Origin: CAZPDM01 sp964585305 | Lineage (GTDB): Bacteria > Planctomycetota > Uabimicrobiia > Uabimicrobiales > JABWCH01 | Direction of reading: 5' to 3' | Assembly: GCA_964585305.1 (NCBI GenBank) | Contig: CAZPDM010000003.1 | Coordinates: forward strand, 26,873-90,872 | Length of the DNA stretch: 64,000 nt | Shown: one piece after another, positions 45,561 through 53,288 of the stretch | How positions within the stretch are numbered: the first letter of the stretch is position 1 | Layout: each line of letters opens with the position of its first letter | Notes under the pieces: generated by a model | Told to the model about the DNA's origin: nothing | Seen by the model: only the letters and a program-made list of their open reading frames with translations | Databases searched by the model: none | Program-made: the position numbers and the translations under genes

Positions 45561-46139
45561 CTATCTTTGTGCAATTTTTAAAGCCTTTGATTGATAGGGT
45601 GCAGATTCTGGTTGCGGTTCTTCAGTTTTATATACTTTTTGTAAATGTTGATAAACTTCAGCAAGCCCTACTGCGTCATGCAAAAAATACCCCAATTTTT
45701 CTGCACGGTGATAGTAGTAGGCAGCTTCATGGAAACGACCTTGTTGAAAAGCAACATCTCCAAAGTATAATAATTCTTGAGTATTAACACGGTTATCAAG
45801 CATTTCTTTCAAAAGACTTTCTTCAATTTTGCGAATAAGATTATTATGCACGGTATGGTACGTTTCTAATACTTCTTGCCTACGATAAGAATCCGGTAAG
45901 TATTCGCTTATAATACATAAAGCTTCTTTAAGATAATCTAAAGCAATTTCAAAATTGTCTTTTTCATCAAAAATCAGTGCAATATTCATTAGACAAGTAA
46001 CGATTCCTTTGTAATTACGGTTCTCTCGATAAATATGCAAAGCACTTTCAAAGTGTTGCAAAGATTCATCAAATTCCCGTTCTTCAAAATGGATTAGACC
46101 AAGATTGCATAAATATTCAGGGGTTATGTTCTTCTGCAT
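45561..46139 (-). CDS. TPR-repeat protein
   Basis: 192 residues from ATG 46139 with AAAGG six bases before it. Two to four tetratricopeptide repeats are visible (TPEYLCNLGLIHFEEREFDESLQHFESAL, GIVTCLMNIALIFDEKDNFEIALDYLKEAL, ELLYFGDVAFQQGRFHEAAYYYHRAE). TPR proteins are scaffolds for other proteins; the partner is unknown. No signal peptide. Upstream lies a 16-base motif identical to one at the PilM-PilN promoter. No co-transcribed neighbour is clear. Confidence 0.8.
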   Translation of the reverse strand: MQKNITPEYLCNLGLIHFEEREFDESLQHFESALHIYRENRNYKGIVTCLMNIALIFDEKDNFEIALDYLKEALCIISEYLPDSYRRQEVLETYHTVHNNLIRKIEESLLKEMLDNRVNTQELLYFGDVAFQQGRFHEAAYYYHRAEKLGYFLHDAVGLAEVYQHLQKVYKTEEPQPESAPYQSKALKIAQR

Positions 46140-46168
46140 AGTTGGCCTTTCTAACCACACTGACGAAA

Positions 46169-46184
46169 AATCTTATTCTAAGAA
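46169..46184 (-). repeat. Copy of the operator-like motif found at 15902
   Basis: Minus strand reads TTCTTAGAATAAGATT, an exact 16-base match to 15902-15917. It holds a TAGAAT -10-like box about 30 bases before the TPR gene's start, but has no good -35. Confidence 0.5.
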
Positions 46185-46281
46185 TCGAACAATTTTATTA
46201 TAAAACAGATAAAAAAACATTCAAGAAAAAAATAGTATTTTAGATAAAAAACATTTTTTTTCTTAGTCTTATTGCGTCATT

Positions 46282-47979
46282 TTACAAAATGCTATAAGAT
46301 GGTCCACCACCTGCTTCTGGAGCAGTCCAATTTATTACCTGATAAGGATCCATAATATCACAAGTTTTGCAATGCACACAATTTGTAAAATTGATTTGGA
46401 GCTTTTTCTGATTTGGATCTTTTGGATCGGAAATTATTTCATAAACATTCGCAGGACAAAAATACTGGCAAGGATTTCCATATTCTTGAGTACATTTTGT
46501 TACACAAATATTTGTGTCAGAAACTTTCAGATGACACGGCTGATTTTCTTCATGCAATGTTCCCGAATGATAAACCGAAGTAAGTTTATCAAAAGTCAAT
46601 TTTTTATCACCAGGATATGACATAGCTGGAGTTGGAATATTTTTTCCATACCAATCTGCAACTTTTGCCATTGTAGTATGATCTGGCTGACTTTGAGCAT
46701 GAGCTGTAAGACCACGCCCACCTGTAAGTATCTGCATAGCAGTATGGAACATCCCTGTCAACAAATTCTTATGATACCCCTGACGGAAATTGCGAACTTT
46801 CCACATCTCTTTTTTGATCCAACTAGATTCAACTTTATCATGGTAAGATTTTAAAGTTGTGGAAGTAAAATCATCTTTTGCTAAGGCTTCCACTATTGTT
46901 TCTGCAGCAAGCATCCCAGATTTCATGGCTAAATGAATACCTTTTAAACGCATCACATTAACAAATGACGCACTGTCTCCAAGGATCATAAATCCATCAC
47001 CATAAACCTGAGGAATGCTCCAATAACCACCTTCCGGAATAGTTTTTGCCCCATAACGTTCTAACTCTGCACCTTTGAGAATATTTGCAATATAAGGATG
47101 TTGTTTAAATTCTTGAAGTAAACGATGTGCATCTGTAAATGGATCTTTAGAATCAAGACCAACAACAAGACCAATTGCCAACCGTTTTTCATCCAACCCA
47201 TAAATAAAACTTCCACCAAATTGATGAAGCCCTAACGGCCAGCCCATAGTATGAACAACCTTTCCGGCAGGAAAACGATTGTCCGGTAACTGCCATACTT
47301 CTTTTACTCCAGTTGCATAGCACATCGGATTTGCACCATCTAATTTTTTATCAGCGATAAGTTTTTTAGTAAGATGGCCGTGTGTTCCTTCTGCTAAAAC
47401 TACAACTTTAGCACGAATGTCCACACCTTCCTGAAAGTCAGATTTAGGATTCCCCTCCTTATCCCTTCCCATATCTCCTGTGCGTACTCCAACAATCTTT
47501 CCATTTTCTTCCAGCAATTCTGTGCCAGAAAAACCTGCAAAAATTTCAACGCCCTCTTTTTCAGCTAGATCACCAAGCCATCTTGTCCACTTACCCAAGG
47601 TAATAATTTGATAGCCTTTATTGTGCATAGAAGGCGGAGTAAACAAAACTGGGAATTTCCATTTTTTTGTGAGAAAGTAAATATTATCTGATGTAACCTG
47701 TGCTTCAAAAGGAGGTTTGAAAGTTTCATCCGGAGCAATTTCTCTAAGATCTGCTAAAATTCTAGTATCCAGGACAGCACCAGAAAGACTGTGATTCCCA
47801 ATTTTACTAGCTTTATCAATAACCGCAATCTGAGGCATTGGCAACTCTTTTCCCGTGCCATCTTTAGCAACTTTCTGGTTATGTTGCTGAACCAATTTTT
47901 TTAGACTCCATGCCGAAGTCAATGCTGCCGGCCCTCCGCCAACATACACGACATCCATTTCAAGAACATCACGAGGCAT
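46282..47979 (-). CDS. Electron transfer flavoprotein-ubiquinone oxidoreductase
   Basis: 565 residues from ATG 47979 with AAAGG upstream; a GTG five codons earlier is less likely. VVYVGGGPAALTSAWSL is the FAD motif, a quinone-binding middle region follows (GGYWSIPQVYGDGFMILGDSASFVN is the second FAD contact), and a C-terminal 4Fe-4S motif CVHCKTCDIMDP plus earlier CPANVYEI complete the family pattern. The enzyme passes electrons from ETF to quinone, linking dehydrogenases such as fatty-acid or amine dehydrogenases to respiration. No etfAB genes are in the window. It is followed by the MIF-like gene upstream on the same strand. Confidence 0.9.
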   Translation of the reverse strand: MPRDVLEMDVVYVGGGPAALTSAWSLKKLVQQHNQKVAKDGTGKELPMPQIAVIDKASKIGNHSLSGAVLDTRILADLREIAPDETFKPPFEAQVTSDNIYFLTKKWKFPVLFTPPSMHNKGYQIITLGKWTRWLGDLAEKEGVEIFAGFSGTELLEENGKIVGVRTGDMGRDKEGNPKSDFQEGVDIRAKVVVLAEGTHGHLTKKLIADKKLDGANPMCYATGVKEVWQLPDNRFPAGKVVHTMGWPLGLHQFGGSFIYGLDEKRLAIGLVVGLDSKDPFTDAHRLLQEFKQHPYIANILKGAELERYGAKTIPEGGYWSIPQVYGDGFMILGDSASFVNVMRLKGIHLAMKSGMLAAETIVEALAKDDFTSTTLKSYHDKVESSWIKKEMWKVRNFRQGYHKNLLTGMFHTAMQILTGGRGLTAHAQSQPDHTTMAKVADWYGKNIPTPAMSYPGDKKLTFDKLTSVYHSGTLHEENQPCHLKVSDTNICVTKCTQEYGNPCQYFCPANVYEIISDPKDPNQKKLQINFTNCVHCKTCDIMDPYQVINWTAPEAGGGPSYSIL

Positions 47980-48019
47980 AAAACAACCTTTCACAAGTCA
48001 AAAAATCTAAGACAAAAAA

Positions 48020-48370
48020 TTAGCCAATCACACTACCATTCCATCCCCAATTGCTACCTGCAAACTCAATAAAATTTATGAATACACGTTCCCCGGCAAT
48101 CTTAAGATGATCCTGCAAAATACTACAAATTTTTTGAGACAGTTTATTATTTACACTACGATTCAATCCAGCGATACTACGAATTTCAACAAAAGCTGTT
48201 GACGCAATGCTTCCACTCATCATCATGGAAATCTTATCCTCTATAATCACTAAAACATACTGTTCTGGTTTCTCAATTCCTTCTGCAATTGCTTTAGAAA
48301 GAATCGGCAACAACTTTTCTTTTTTATCCAAAGAAATAGACTCTGTAGTCTGTACTTTAATCATCGGCAT
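48020..48370 (-). CDS. MIF/tautomerase-superfamily protein
   Basis: 116 residues from ATG 48370 with AAAGGG upstream. The start MPMIKVQTTESISLDKKEKL leaves Pro as residue 2 (the catalytic amino-terminal proline after Met removal). KPEQYVLVIIEDKISMMMSGS, AFVEIRSIAGLN and the tail FINFIEFAGSNWGWNGSVIG match the MIF (macrophage migration inhibitory factor) fold. Many bacterial members tautomerise keto-enol substrates. It precedes the ETF-QO gene on the minus strand and may share its transcript. Substrate unknown. Confidence 0.8.
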   Translation of the reverse strand: MPMIKVQTTESISLDKKEKLLPILSKAIAEGIEKPEQYVLVIIEDKISMMMSGSIASTAFVEIRSIAGLNRSVNNKLSQKICSILQDHLKIAGERVFINFIEFAGSNWGWNGSVIG

Positions 48371-48529
48371 AATAAACCCTTTCTTGAAATAAGAAATATT
48401 CTTTCTACACACAATTATAATACCAAAAAAAATATCCACTGCAAATAGATATTTTTTAACTTTTTTTATATTCCCCTTTTTCTATTCTGCAACTTACTAC
48501 TTTTTTGCCTGGCCTTTTTTTAAAAATTC

Positions 48530-48569
48530 GGGCGGGACGGGTCGCTTCGCTCTTTTTTCCGTCCCGCCC
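48530..48569. other. Strong GC-rich hairpin near the SUMF1 remnant
   Basis: GGGCGGGACGG (48530-48540) pairs exactly with CCGTCCCGCCC (48559-48569). The 18-base loop holds GCTTCGC. Its base composition is far from that of the surrounding AT-rich DNA. On the minus strand, downstream of the SUMF1 remnant, it is followed by GAATTTTTAAAAAA and could end transcription. The gap 48371-48691 has no gene; near the remnant it also holds short GGGTAAAA repeats (48664-48680) and a second hairpin. Confidence 0.75.
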
Positions 48570-48626
48570 TCATTCAATACAAATACCAATACCAAATGCT
48601 AAAATACTAAATACAGGAAAAATACC

Positions 48627-48655
48627 GAAAAATTCTGGATATACCAGAATTTTTC
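48627..48655 (-). terminator. Hairpin after the SUMF1 remnant
   Basis: GAAAAATTCTGG (48627-48638) pairs with CCAGAATTTTTC (48644-48655), 5-base loop, with T-rich 3' arm on the minus strand. Confidence 0.6.
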
Positions 48656-48691
48656 CAAAACAAAGGGTAAAAGGGTAAAAGAGCTAAAGGG

Positions 48692-48964
48692 TTACTTATC
48701 GGAATTCAACAAAAACAAAACAAACCGAACCCCCAAACTAAAGAGTCGATTCGACGGATCATCCGAATTACGATTCGCAGAACGGCAACTGCCTGAACTA
48801 TAGTACCAGCTGCCCCCACGAGAGACACGATCCGAACCACTATCTGGACCTTTCGGATCGCCTTCTGATCCGCTTTTATATTCACCTTGCCAATCTTGGC
48901 ACCATTCCCATACATTTCCAGACATATCATAAAGTCCAAAAGCATTGGGCTTCTTTTCTTTTAC
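48692..48964 (-). pseudogene. 5'-truncated formylglycine-generating-enzyme (SUMF1) domain, C-terminal part only
   Basis: On the minus strand the conserved FGE C-terminal module is present (EKKPNAFGLYDMSGNVWEWCQDW, then RVSRGGSW, CRSANRN and LGVRF). It begins abruptly: an in-frame TAA at 48965-48967 comes right before the conserved block. The normal about 200 upstream residues are absent. The fragment is about 50% G+C against a third around it, so it was probably acquired. Its end resembles the variable repeat (VR) of diversity-generating retroelement targets. It cannot be a working FGE. A translated product from ATG 48925 (77 residues) is possible but unsupported. Confidence 0.75.
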
Positions 48965-49023
48965 TTACCGACATTTTTGACGGAAAAATTTGGATGGCCG
49001 ATTATTTTGAAGTTTATTGTATC

Positions 49024-49065
49024 AAAAAAAAAGAAACCTTAAAAAAATTTAAGATTTCTTTTTTT
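49024..49065 (-). terminator. Terminator after the minus-strand TPR gene
   Basis: On the minus strand, AAGAAATCTTAAA pairs with TTTAAGGTTTCTT (one mismatch) and continues into a T run. It lies 12 bases after the 49078 stop. Confidence 0.7.
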
Positions 49066-49077
49066 GTTTCAAAAAAA

Positions 49078-49569
49078 TTATTTCGATGTCGCCAGCTCTT
49101 TTTGTTTAAGATGGTTTTCTAAGGTAAAAAGAATGGCAATTTGCAAATCATCGCTTTCAAACATTCCAACATTTTCGATAATTTTTTTAAATTCGGCTAG
49201 TTGTCCTTGTGCTAAATGGATTAAAGCCATATAATTTTGCGTAAGACAATTTAAAGGATCTAGCTTTAACGCGTTTTGTAAAGATTGAATTGCCTCAGCA
49301 TATTTTTTTTGATGGTAATAGATAACGCCTTGATAATGATGAAAAATAGGATTTGTAGGTTTTATGGTTAAGGCTTTCTCGATATTTTCTTGTGCTTTTT
49401 GCCAATCTTGTTGATCTACCCAATATCTTGCAAAATGGTAATATCCAAAAGCATATTCGGGATATTGTTGAATAAGTTTATCGAAAAGATTAGAAGCTGA
49501 AGGATTGCCTTTTTGAGCCGTTTTTTGGGCGTTTTTTAGTAAAAAAAACATTCGCAATTTTTGTAGCAT
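49078..49569 (-). CDS. TPR-repeat protein
   Basis: 163 residues. Two to three TPR helices pairs: SNLFDKLIQQYPEYAFGYYHFARYWVDQQDWQKAQENIEKAL, then NPIFHHYQGVIYYHQKKYAEAIQSLQNALKLDP. The N-terminal hydrophobic stretch is short and mixed, so membrane anchoring is uncertain. It lies 57 bases after the metallophosphoesterase gene, perhaps in one transcript. Partner unknown. Confidence 0.75.
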   Translation of the reverse strand: MLQKLRMFFLLKNAQKTAQKGNPSASNLFDKLIQQYPEYAFGYYHFARYWVDQQDWQKAQENIEKALTIKPTNPIFHHYQGVIYYHQKKYAEAIQSLQNALKLDPLNCLTQNYMALIHLAQGQLAEFKKIIENVGMFESDDLQIAILFTLENHLKQKELATSK

Positions 49570-49626
49570 ATTTGATCCAATCCAGTCGTCATTACGAATA
49601 TGATTTAAAGAAATAATATTTATTGA

Positions 49627-50352
49627 TTAACGACCAAAACGTAACCGATCACCTAGAATTGGAGGAAGGCCTGCATGGGCAATTTTATCAATCGCTGTTT
49701 CAATGTCATATTCAACTCTATGCAACCAAACTTTTTGAGCTTCATCATCGTATATAGCACAGCAAGAAGCTGGGTTTTCATCTCTAGGTTGTCCAACACT
49801 TCCAACATTAACCAATGTCTTACTATTTTTATCGATAAAAATTTCTTCTTCCATAGAAAATGTTACGGTTGGCCCTTGAAAAAAAGCTACAGGAACATGA
49901 GAATGTCCTAAAAAGCAAACAGGAGTTTCTAATAATTCTAAAGAAAGATGGGCATCATAACTAGTTTGAATATAATCGAACATTTCTGGGAAATTTAACG
50001 TGCCATGAACTATGGTTAAAGTATTTTCAATTTTTTGCATCAGGTCTAAACCAGCTAAATATTCGCGCTCTTTCTCACTTAATTGTGAGCGAGTCCATAG
50101 TACGGCTTCCTTGGCATAAGGGTTGAAAAAATCTATGTTTAATTTCCCTGCTACTGCATAATCATGGTTACCGGCAATGACCATGCTTTCATATTCCATC
50201 ACCAATTGTAAGCATTCTTTAGGATTGGCCCCATAGCCAACAATATCACCTAGACATATATATTGATCTATTTTTTCTTTTTCCAAAGTTTCTAAAACAG
50301 CTTGTAATGCTTCCAAATTAGCGTGAATATCACTATAAATTCCGTATCGCAC
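49627..50352 (-). CDS. Calcineurin-like metallophosphoesterase
   Basis: 241 residues starting at GTG 50352 with AAAGGA six bases before. Metal-site motifs in order: YSDIHANLEAL, GDIVGYG, GNHD, and GHSHVP near residue 155, with HG (IVHG) before it. These match the class of small bacterial phosphodiesterases related to YfcE/ApaH, which hydrolyse cyclic nucleotides or other phosphate esters. The substrate cannot be stated. Confidence 0.85.
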   Translation of the reverse strand: MRYGIYSDIHANLEALQAVLETLEKEKIDQYICLGDIVGYGANPKECLQLVMEYESMVIAGNHDYAVAGKLNIDFFNPYAKEAVLWTRSQLSEKEREYLAGLDLMQKIENTLTIVHGTLNFPEMFDYIQTSYDAHLSLELLETPVCFLGHSHVPVAFFQGPTVTFSMEEEIFIDKNSKTLVNVGSVGQPRDENPASCCAIYDDEAQKVWLHRVEYDIETAIDKIAHAGLPPILGDRLRFGR

Positions 50353-50555
50353 GTTTGATTCCTTTGTGAGTCATAGCTACAAAATTGTAAAATACAAAAC
50401 GCAATATTAAGCCATCTATGCACTTTTTAAACTTTTAAAGGCTTAACATACTAATTTTAACTCTAAAAACAAGGGTTTGCAAATAAATTTTAGATGAATT
50501 TTAAAATTGATTCAACATGCCAATATTATTTTTTATAAAAATCTTAAAAATTTAA

Positions 50556-50588
50556 AACAAGATTAGACAAAATTTGTCTAATCTTGTT
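50556..50588 (-). terminator. 16-bp palindromic terminator after the amidohydrolase
   Basis: AACAAGATTAGACAAA (50556-50571) pairs with its exact complement (50573-50588). On the minus strand TTTTAAATTTTT follows. Confidence 0.75.
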
Positions 50589-50627
50589 AAGATTTTGCAT
50601 TATTTTAATAGGAATAGGATTATATTT

Positions 50628-51824
50628 TTAACGACTTGAAATAACTTTACCATGACTGATAACATATTTAGGAGCTTCGTGGTATTGAATAGCTTCACAA
50701 ACATCTGTTGATGTTAAAATAACTAAGTTAGCATCATTTCCAACTTTGATATTAAAACGAGGAATATTCATAGCTTTGGCTGGAGCAAGGGTGATCATAT
50801 CATATAGCTTATCCATCTCTTGGCGACCAGTCATCCACAATAAATGGGCTGATAAAAATGCTACTTCTAGCATATTATTGCGGCCAAATGGATAGTAGGC
50901 ATCGACAATATCATCTTGTCCTAAAGAAACCAAAACATTTTCGGCCATCAGTTCTTTTACACGTGCATGAAGCGGGCCAGTATGTGGATCGCTGACAATT
51001 CCCATGCCAGCTCGACTTAAAAGCCCTGCTACTTTTTTAAAGTATGGTGTAGGATATAAAGCCATAGCGCGTGCATGATGAGCTAAAACACGTCCGAATC
51101 TTTTGCGATTGATAGTTTTCACAGCAAGCATTTCTAGTGTTCGTAGTCCTGGATCTCCAGCATCATCAACCAACATAGAAATATCTCGATCGTATTTTTC
51201 TGCAAGAGCAAACATAGAATCAATGTGAGTTTTTTCATCCAGTTCTGTATATTCAATCCAAGGAATGCCGCCAACTACATCAGCACCCATTTTTAAAGAT
51301 TCTTCAATTAACTCTACTGCGCCAGGTTCGCGCACAATACCATCTTGTGGGAATGCAACAATTTGAAGATCAATTCGATTAGCAAATTCTTGCTTAGCTT
51401 GAAGAAGAGCTTTAATACCTTCTAACTTTGCTTTAGAATCAACATCTGCAAATGCACGAATATGTGTAGTTCCATATTTTATAGCCAAATTCAAGGCTTT
51501 GCGAACATTTTCAAGTATCCAACTGGCACGATACTTTTCTTTTATCCTTGCAGCAAGCTCAATTGCAGTCATTGCCGATCCCATATCGCTGCCATGATAA
51601 GACTGTAATGCAAGATCGTCCATCATCTTTAAGGTGTAAACTTTGCATAAATGGAGATGAGCATTGCAAAAAGATTCTGTTACCAAACAACCTTCTGCAT
51701 CAATAATAGTTGCCGCTGGTCCGGAAATTTTTTCAGAAATGTTTACAATTTTTCCATCTTGAATAGCGATGTTTGTGAGTGAATTACTTCCACGAAGTTT
51801 GGCACGTTGAATTATAATGTCCAT
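50628..51824 (-). CDS. Cytosine-deaminase-like amidohydrolase
   Basis: 398 residues. NAHLHL (about 55) is the metal-binding HxH. HHARAM, SDPHTG and GQDDIVDAYYPFG (about 300) place it in the cytosine deaminase / isopropylammelide amidohydrolase branch, which usually carries a GHDDV..PWYPLG motif at this place. It should deaminate a heterocycle such as cytosine, or hydrolyse a related amide. AGGAG precedes the ATG. Substrate uncertain. Confidence 0.8.
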   Translation of the reverse strand: MDIIIQRAKLRGSNSLTNIAIQDGKIVNISEKISGPAATIIDAEGCLVTESFCNAHLHLCKVYTLKMMDDLALQSYHGSDMGSAMTAIELAARIKEKYRASWILENVRKALNLAIKYGTTHIRAFADVDSKAKLEGIKALLQAKQEFANRIDLQIVAFPQDGIVREPGAVELIEESLKMGADVVGGIPWIEYTELDEKTHIDSMFALAEKYDRDISMLVDDAGDPGLRTLEMLAVKTINRKRFGRVLAHHARAMALYPTPYFKKVAGLLSRAGMGIVSDPHTGPLHARVKELMAENVLVSLGQDDIVDAYYPFGRNNMLEVAFLSAHLLWMTGRQEMDKLYDMITLAPAKAMNIPRFNIKVGNDANLVILTSTDVCEAIQYHEAPKYVISHGKVISSR

Positions 51825-52180
51825 AACGCTCCTCTGTTTTGAGAGAAATATTTTCTTTGTCTTAATTTAGTATTAAAAATATTAAAATATTTTTTACCTG
51901 CCATGAATGGCTAATAATACATATTTTTATTATATAATATAGAAACATAGATTGGCAAGAAAAAAACTCTTAATAAAAAAAATTACGTATTGCTCTCTAA
52001 TTATTTACAAATCAATATCTTCGATATTTATTCCTAATTTAAAATATTGCTTTACAACCATAGAAAAAAATTTGTTTTGATATGTAACATTTTTTTAACA
52101 TACTATATAACAAGAAATTAGTAATATATATATATAATAAGAAAAATTTTGATAAAATTTTCAAAGTCTTTGAATAAGAC
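51825..52180. other. AT-rich divergent spacer
   Basis: No gene is seen. It contains low-complexity AT runs (TATATATATA near 52127) and no convincing hairpin. A promoter for the ABC operon lies at its right end (52181-52209). Confidence 0.4.
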
Positions 52181-52209
52181 TTGTTTTATAAGCGTCAACA
52201 TTATAGAAT
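52181..52209 (+). promoter_or_regulatory. Candidate sigma70-type promoter of the ABC/vWA/FtsX genes
   Basis: TTGTTT at 52181-52186, 17-base spacer, TAGAAT at 52204-52209. It lies 55 bases before the ATG at 52264, with AAAGGA just before the start. Confidence 0.4.
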
Positions 52210-52263
52210 GATAGCATATTACCAAAAGCTGCTGAATGTCAATTATAGAAAGGACACAGCAAC

Positions 52264-53262
52264 ATGGATTATATTTCACGATTTTTAAAAAAAGTTCAAG
52301 CTCAAAAATGGCTTTCACAAGAACTTTTTGACGCACTAAATAAATGTTTAATCCAGCTAAAAAGTACAAATCCTAAAGAAATCCAACAAAAAATTATAGA
52401 ACAAGGAATACTAACCCAAGGTCAAATTGAGCAAATTTATGCTCAAATGGAAGAAGAAGAACTTAGAGGAATGGAATCGCCTCTAAAACCAGCAATTTTC
52501 TACATGAGTAAAGTTTGCAAAAGCTATCAGACTCCTGAAGGTATATTCGCTGCCCTTAAAGGCATTACTTTAACCGTCTATCGCGGTGAAGTTTTGGCTA
52601 TCTTAGGATTTTCTGGATCAGGGAAATCAACACTTCTTAATATTTTAGGATTACTTACTACACCAGATCCGGGCAGTAAAATATTTTATAATGGAACATC
52701 TTTCTCTAGCTTGTCCCAACGGGATCGAGATCAATTTCGAAAGAAAAAATTTGGTTTTATTTTTCAAGAAGCACATCTTTTAGGACATCTTACAACCGTA
52801 GAAAATGTAGCATTACCTTTGCGATTACAAAATCGTCCCAACCACGAATGTATCGAGCGTTCACGAAAAATGTTACTTAGTGTAATGAATGCTACAGAAT
52901 TAAAAGATCCAGAAGTTTTCTTCGCCAAAAAACCTAACCAACTTTCAGGCGGCCAAAAACAACGTGTTGCGGCAGCTCGTGCAATGGTACACGAACCAGA
53001 AATTATTTTAGCTGATGAACCTACAGGTAGCTTAGATGTTGATACAGGGCAAAAAGTTTTGGAAATTTTAATAAATGCTGCGAAGCAAAGAGGAACAACC
53101 GTAGTATTAGTTACCCACAACCCTAGCCAAGCCCGCCAATCTTGCAATCGTTTTCTTTGGATGGAAAGCGGGGAATTAAAAAGCAATCTAGCTACTGCGA
53201 TGGATAGCACCATGCGCTTGATGAAATCGCTTAGTGGAAAAGAATTTAAAATTAAAAAATAG
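52264..53262 (+). CDS. MacB/LolD-type ABC transporter ATP-binding protein with extra N-terminal domain
   Basis: 332 residues. The ATPase domain starts at about residue 78: GFSGSGKST (Walker A, about 119), LSGGQKQRVAAARAM (signature), IILADEPTGSLD (Walker B), switch His in LVTHNPSQ. An N-terminal segment of about 75 residues (KVQAQKWLSQELFDALNKCLIQL ... ILTQGQIEQIYAQMEEEE) has no counterpart in LolD or MacB and looks like a small helical docking domain. It heads a run with a secreted vWA-like protein and two FtsX-type permeases. It powers this complex from the cytoplasmic side. Confidence 0.85.
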   Translation: MDYISRFLKKVQAQKWLSQELFDALNKCLIQLKSTNPKEIQQKIIEQGILTQGQIEQIYAQMEEEELRGMESPLKPAIFYMSKVCKSYQTPEGIFAALKGITLTVYRGEVLAILGFSGSGKSTLLNILGLLTTPDPGSKIFYNGTSFSSLSQRDRDQFRKKKFGFIFQEAHLLGHLTTVENVALPLRLQNRPNHECIERSRKMLLSVMNATELKDPEVFFAKKPNQLSGGQKQRVAAARAMVHEPEIILADEPTGSLDVDTGQKVLEILINAAKQRGTTVVLVTHNPSQARQSCNRFLWMESGELKSNLATAMDSTMRLMKSLSGKEFKIKK

Positions 53263-53288
53263 GCGATTTCCAAAGAAAGGAATTAAGT

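Noticed and set aside
48664..48680. GGGTAAAA repeats as a CRISPR array
   Set aside because: The units are only 8 bases and have no spacers.
48692..48925. An intact small gene in the SUMF1 region
   Set aside because: The conserved block begins upstream of that ATG and is cut by an in-frame stop, so the fragment is a remnant rather than a designed small protein.
51825..52180. AT-rich spacer as a replication origin
   Set aside because: Low-complexity AT alone is not evidence; I saw no DnaA-box cluster, dnaA or dnaN gene.
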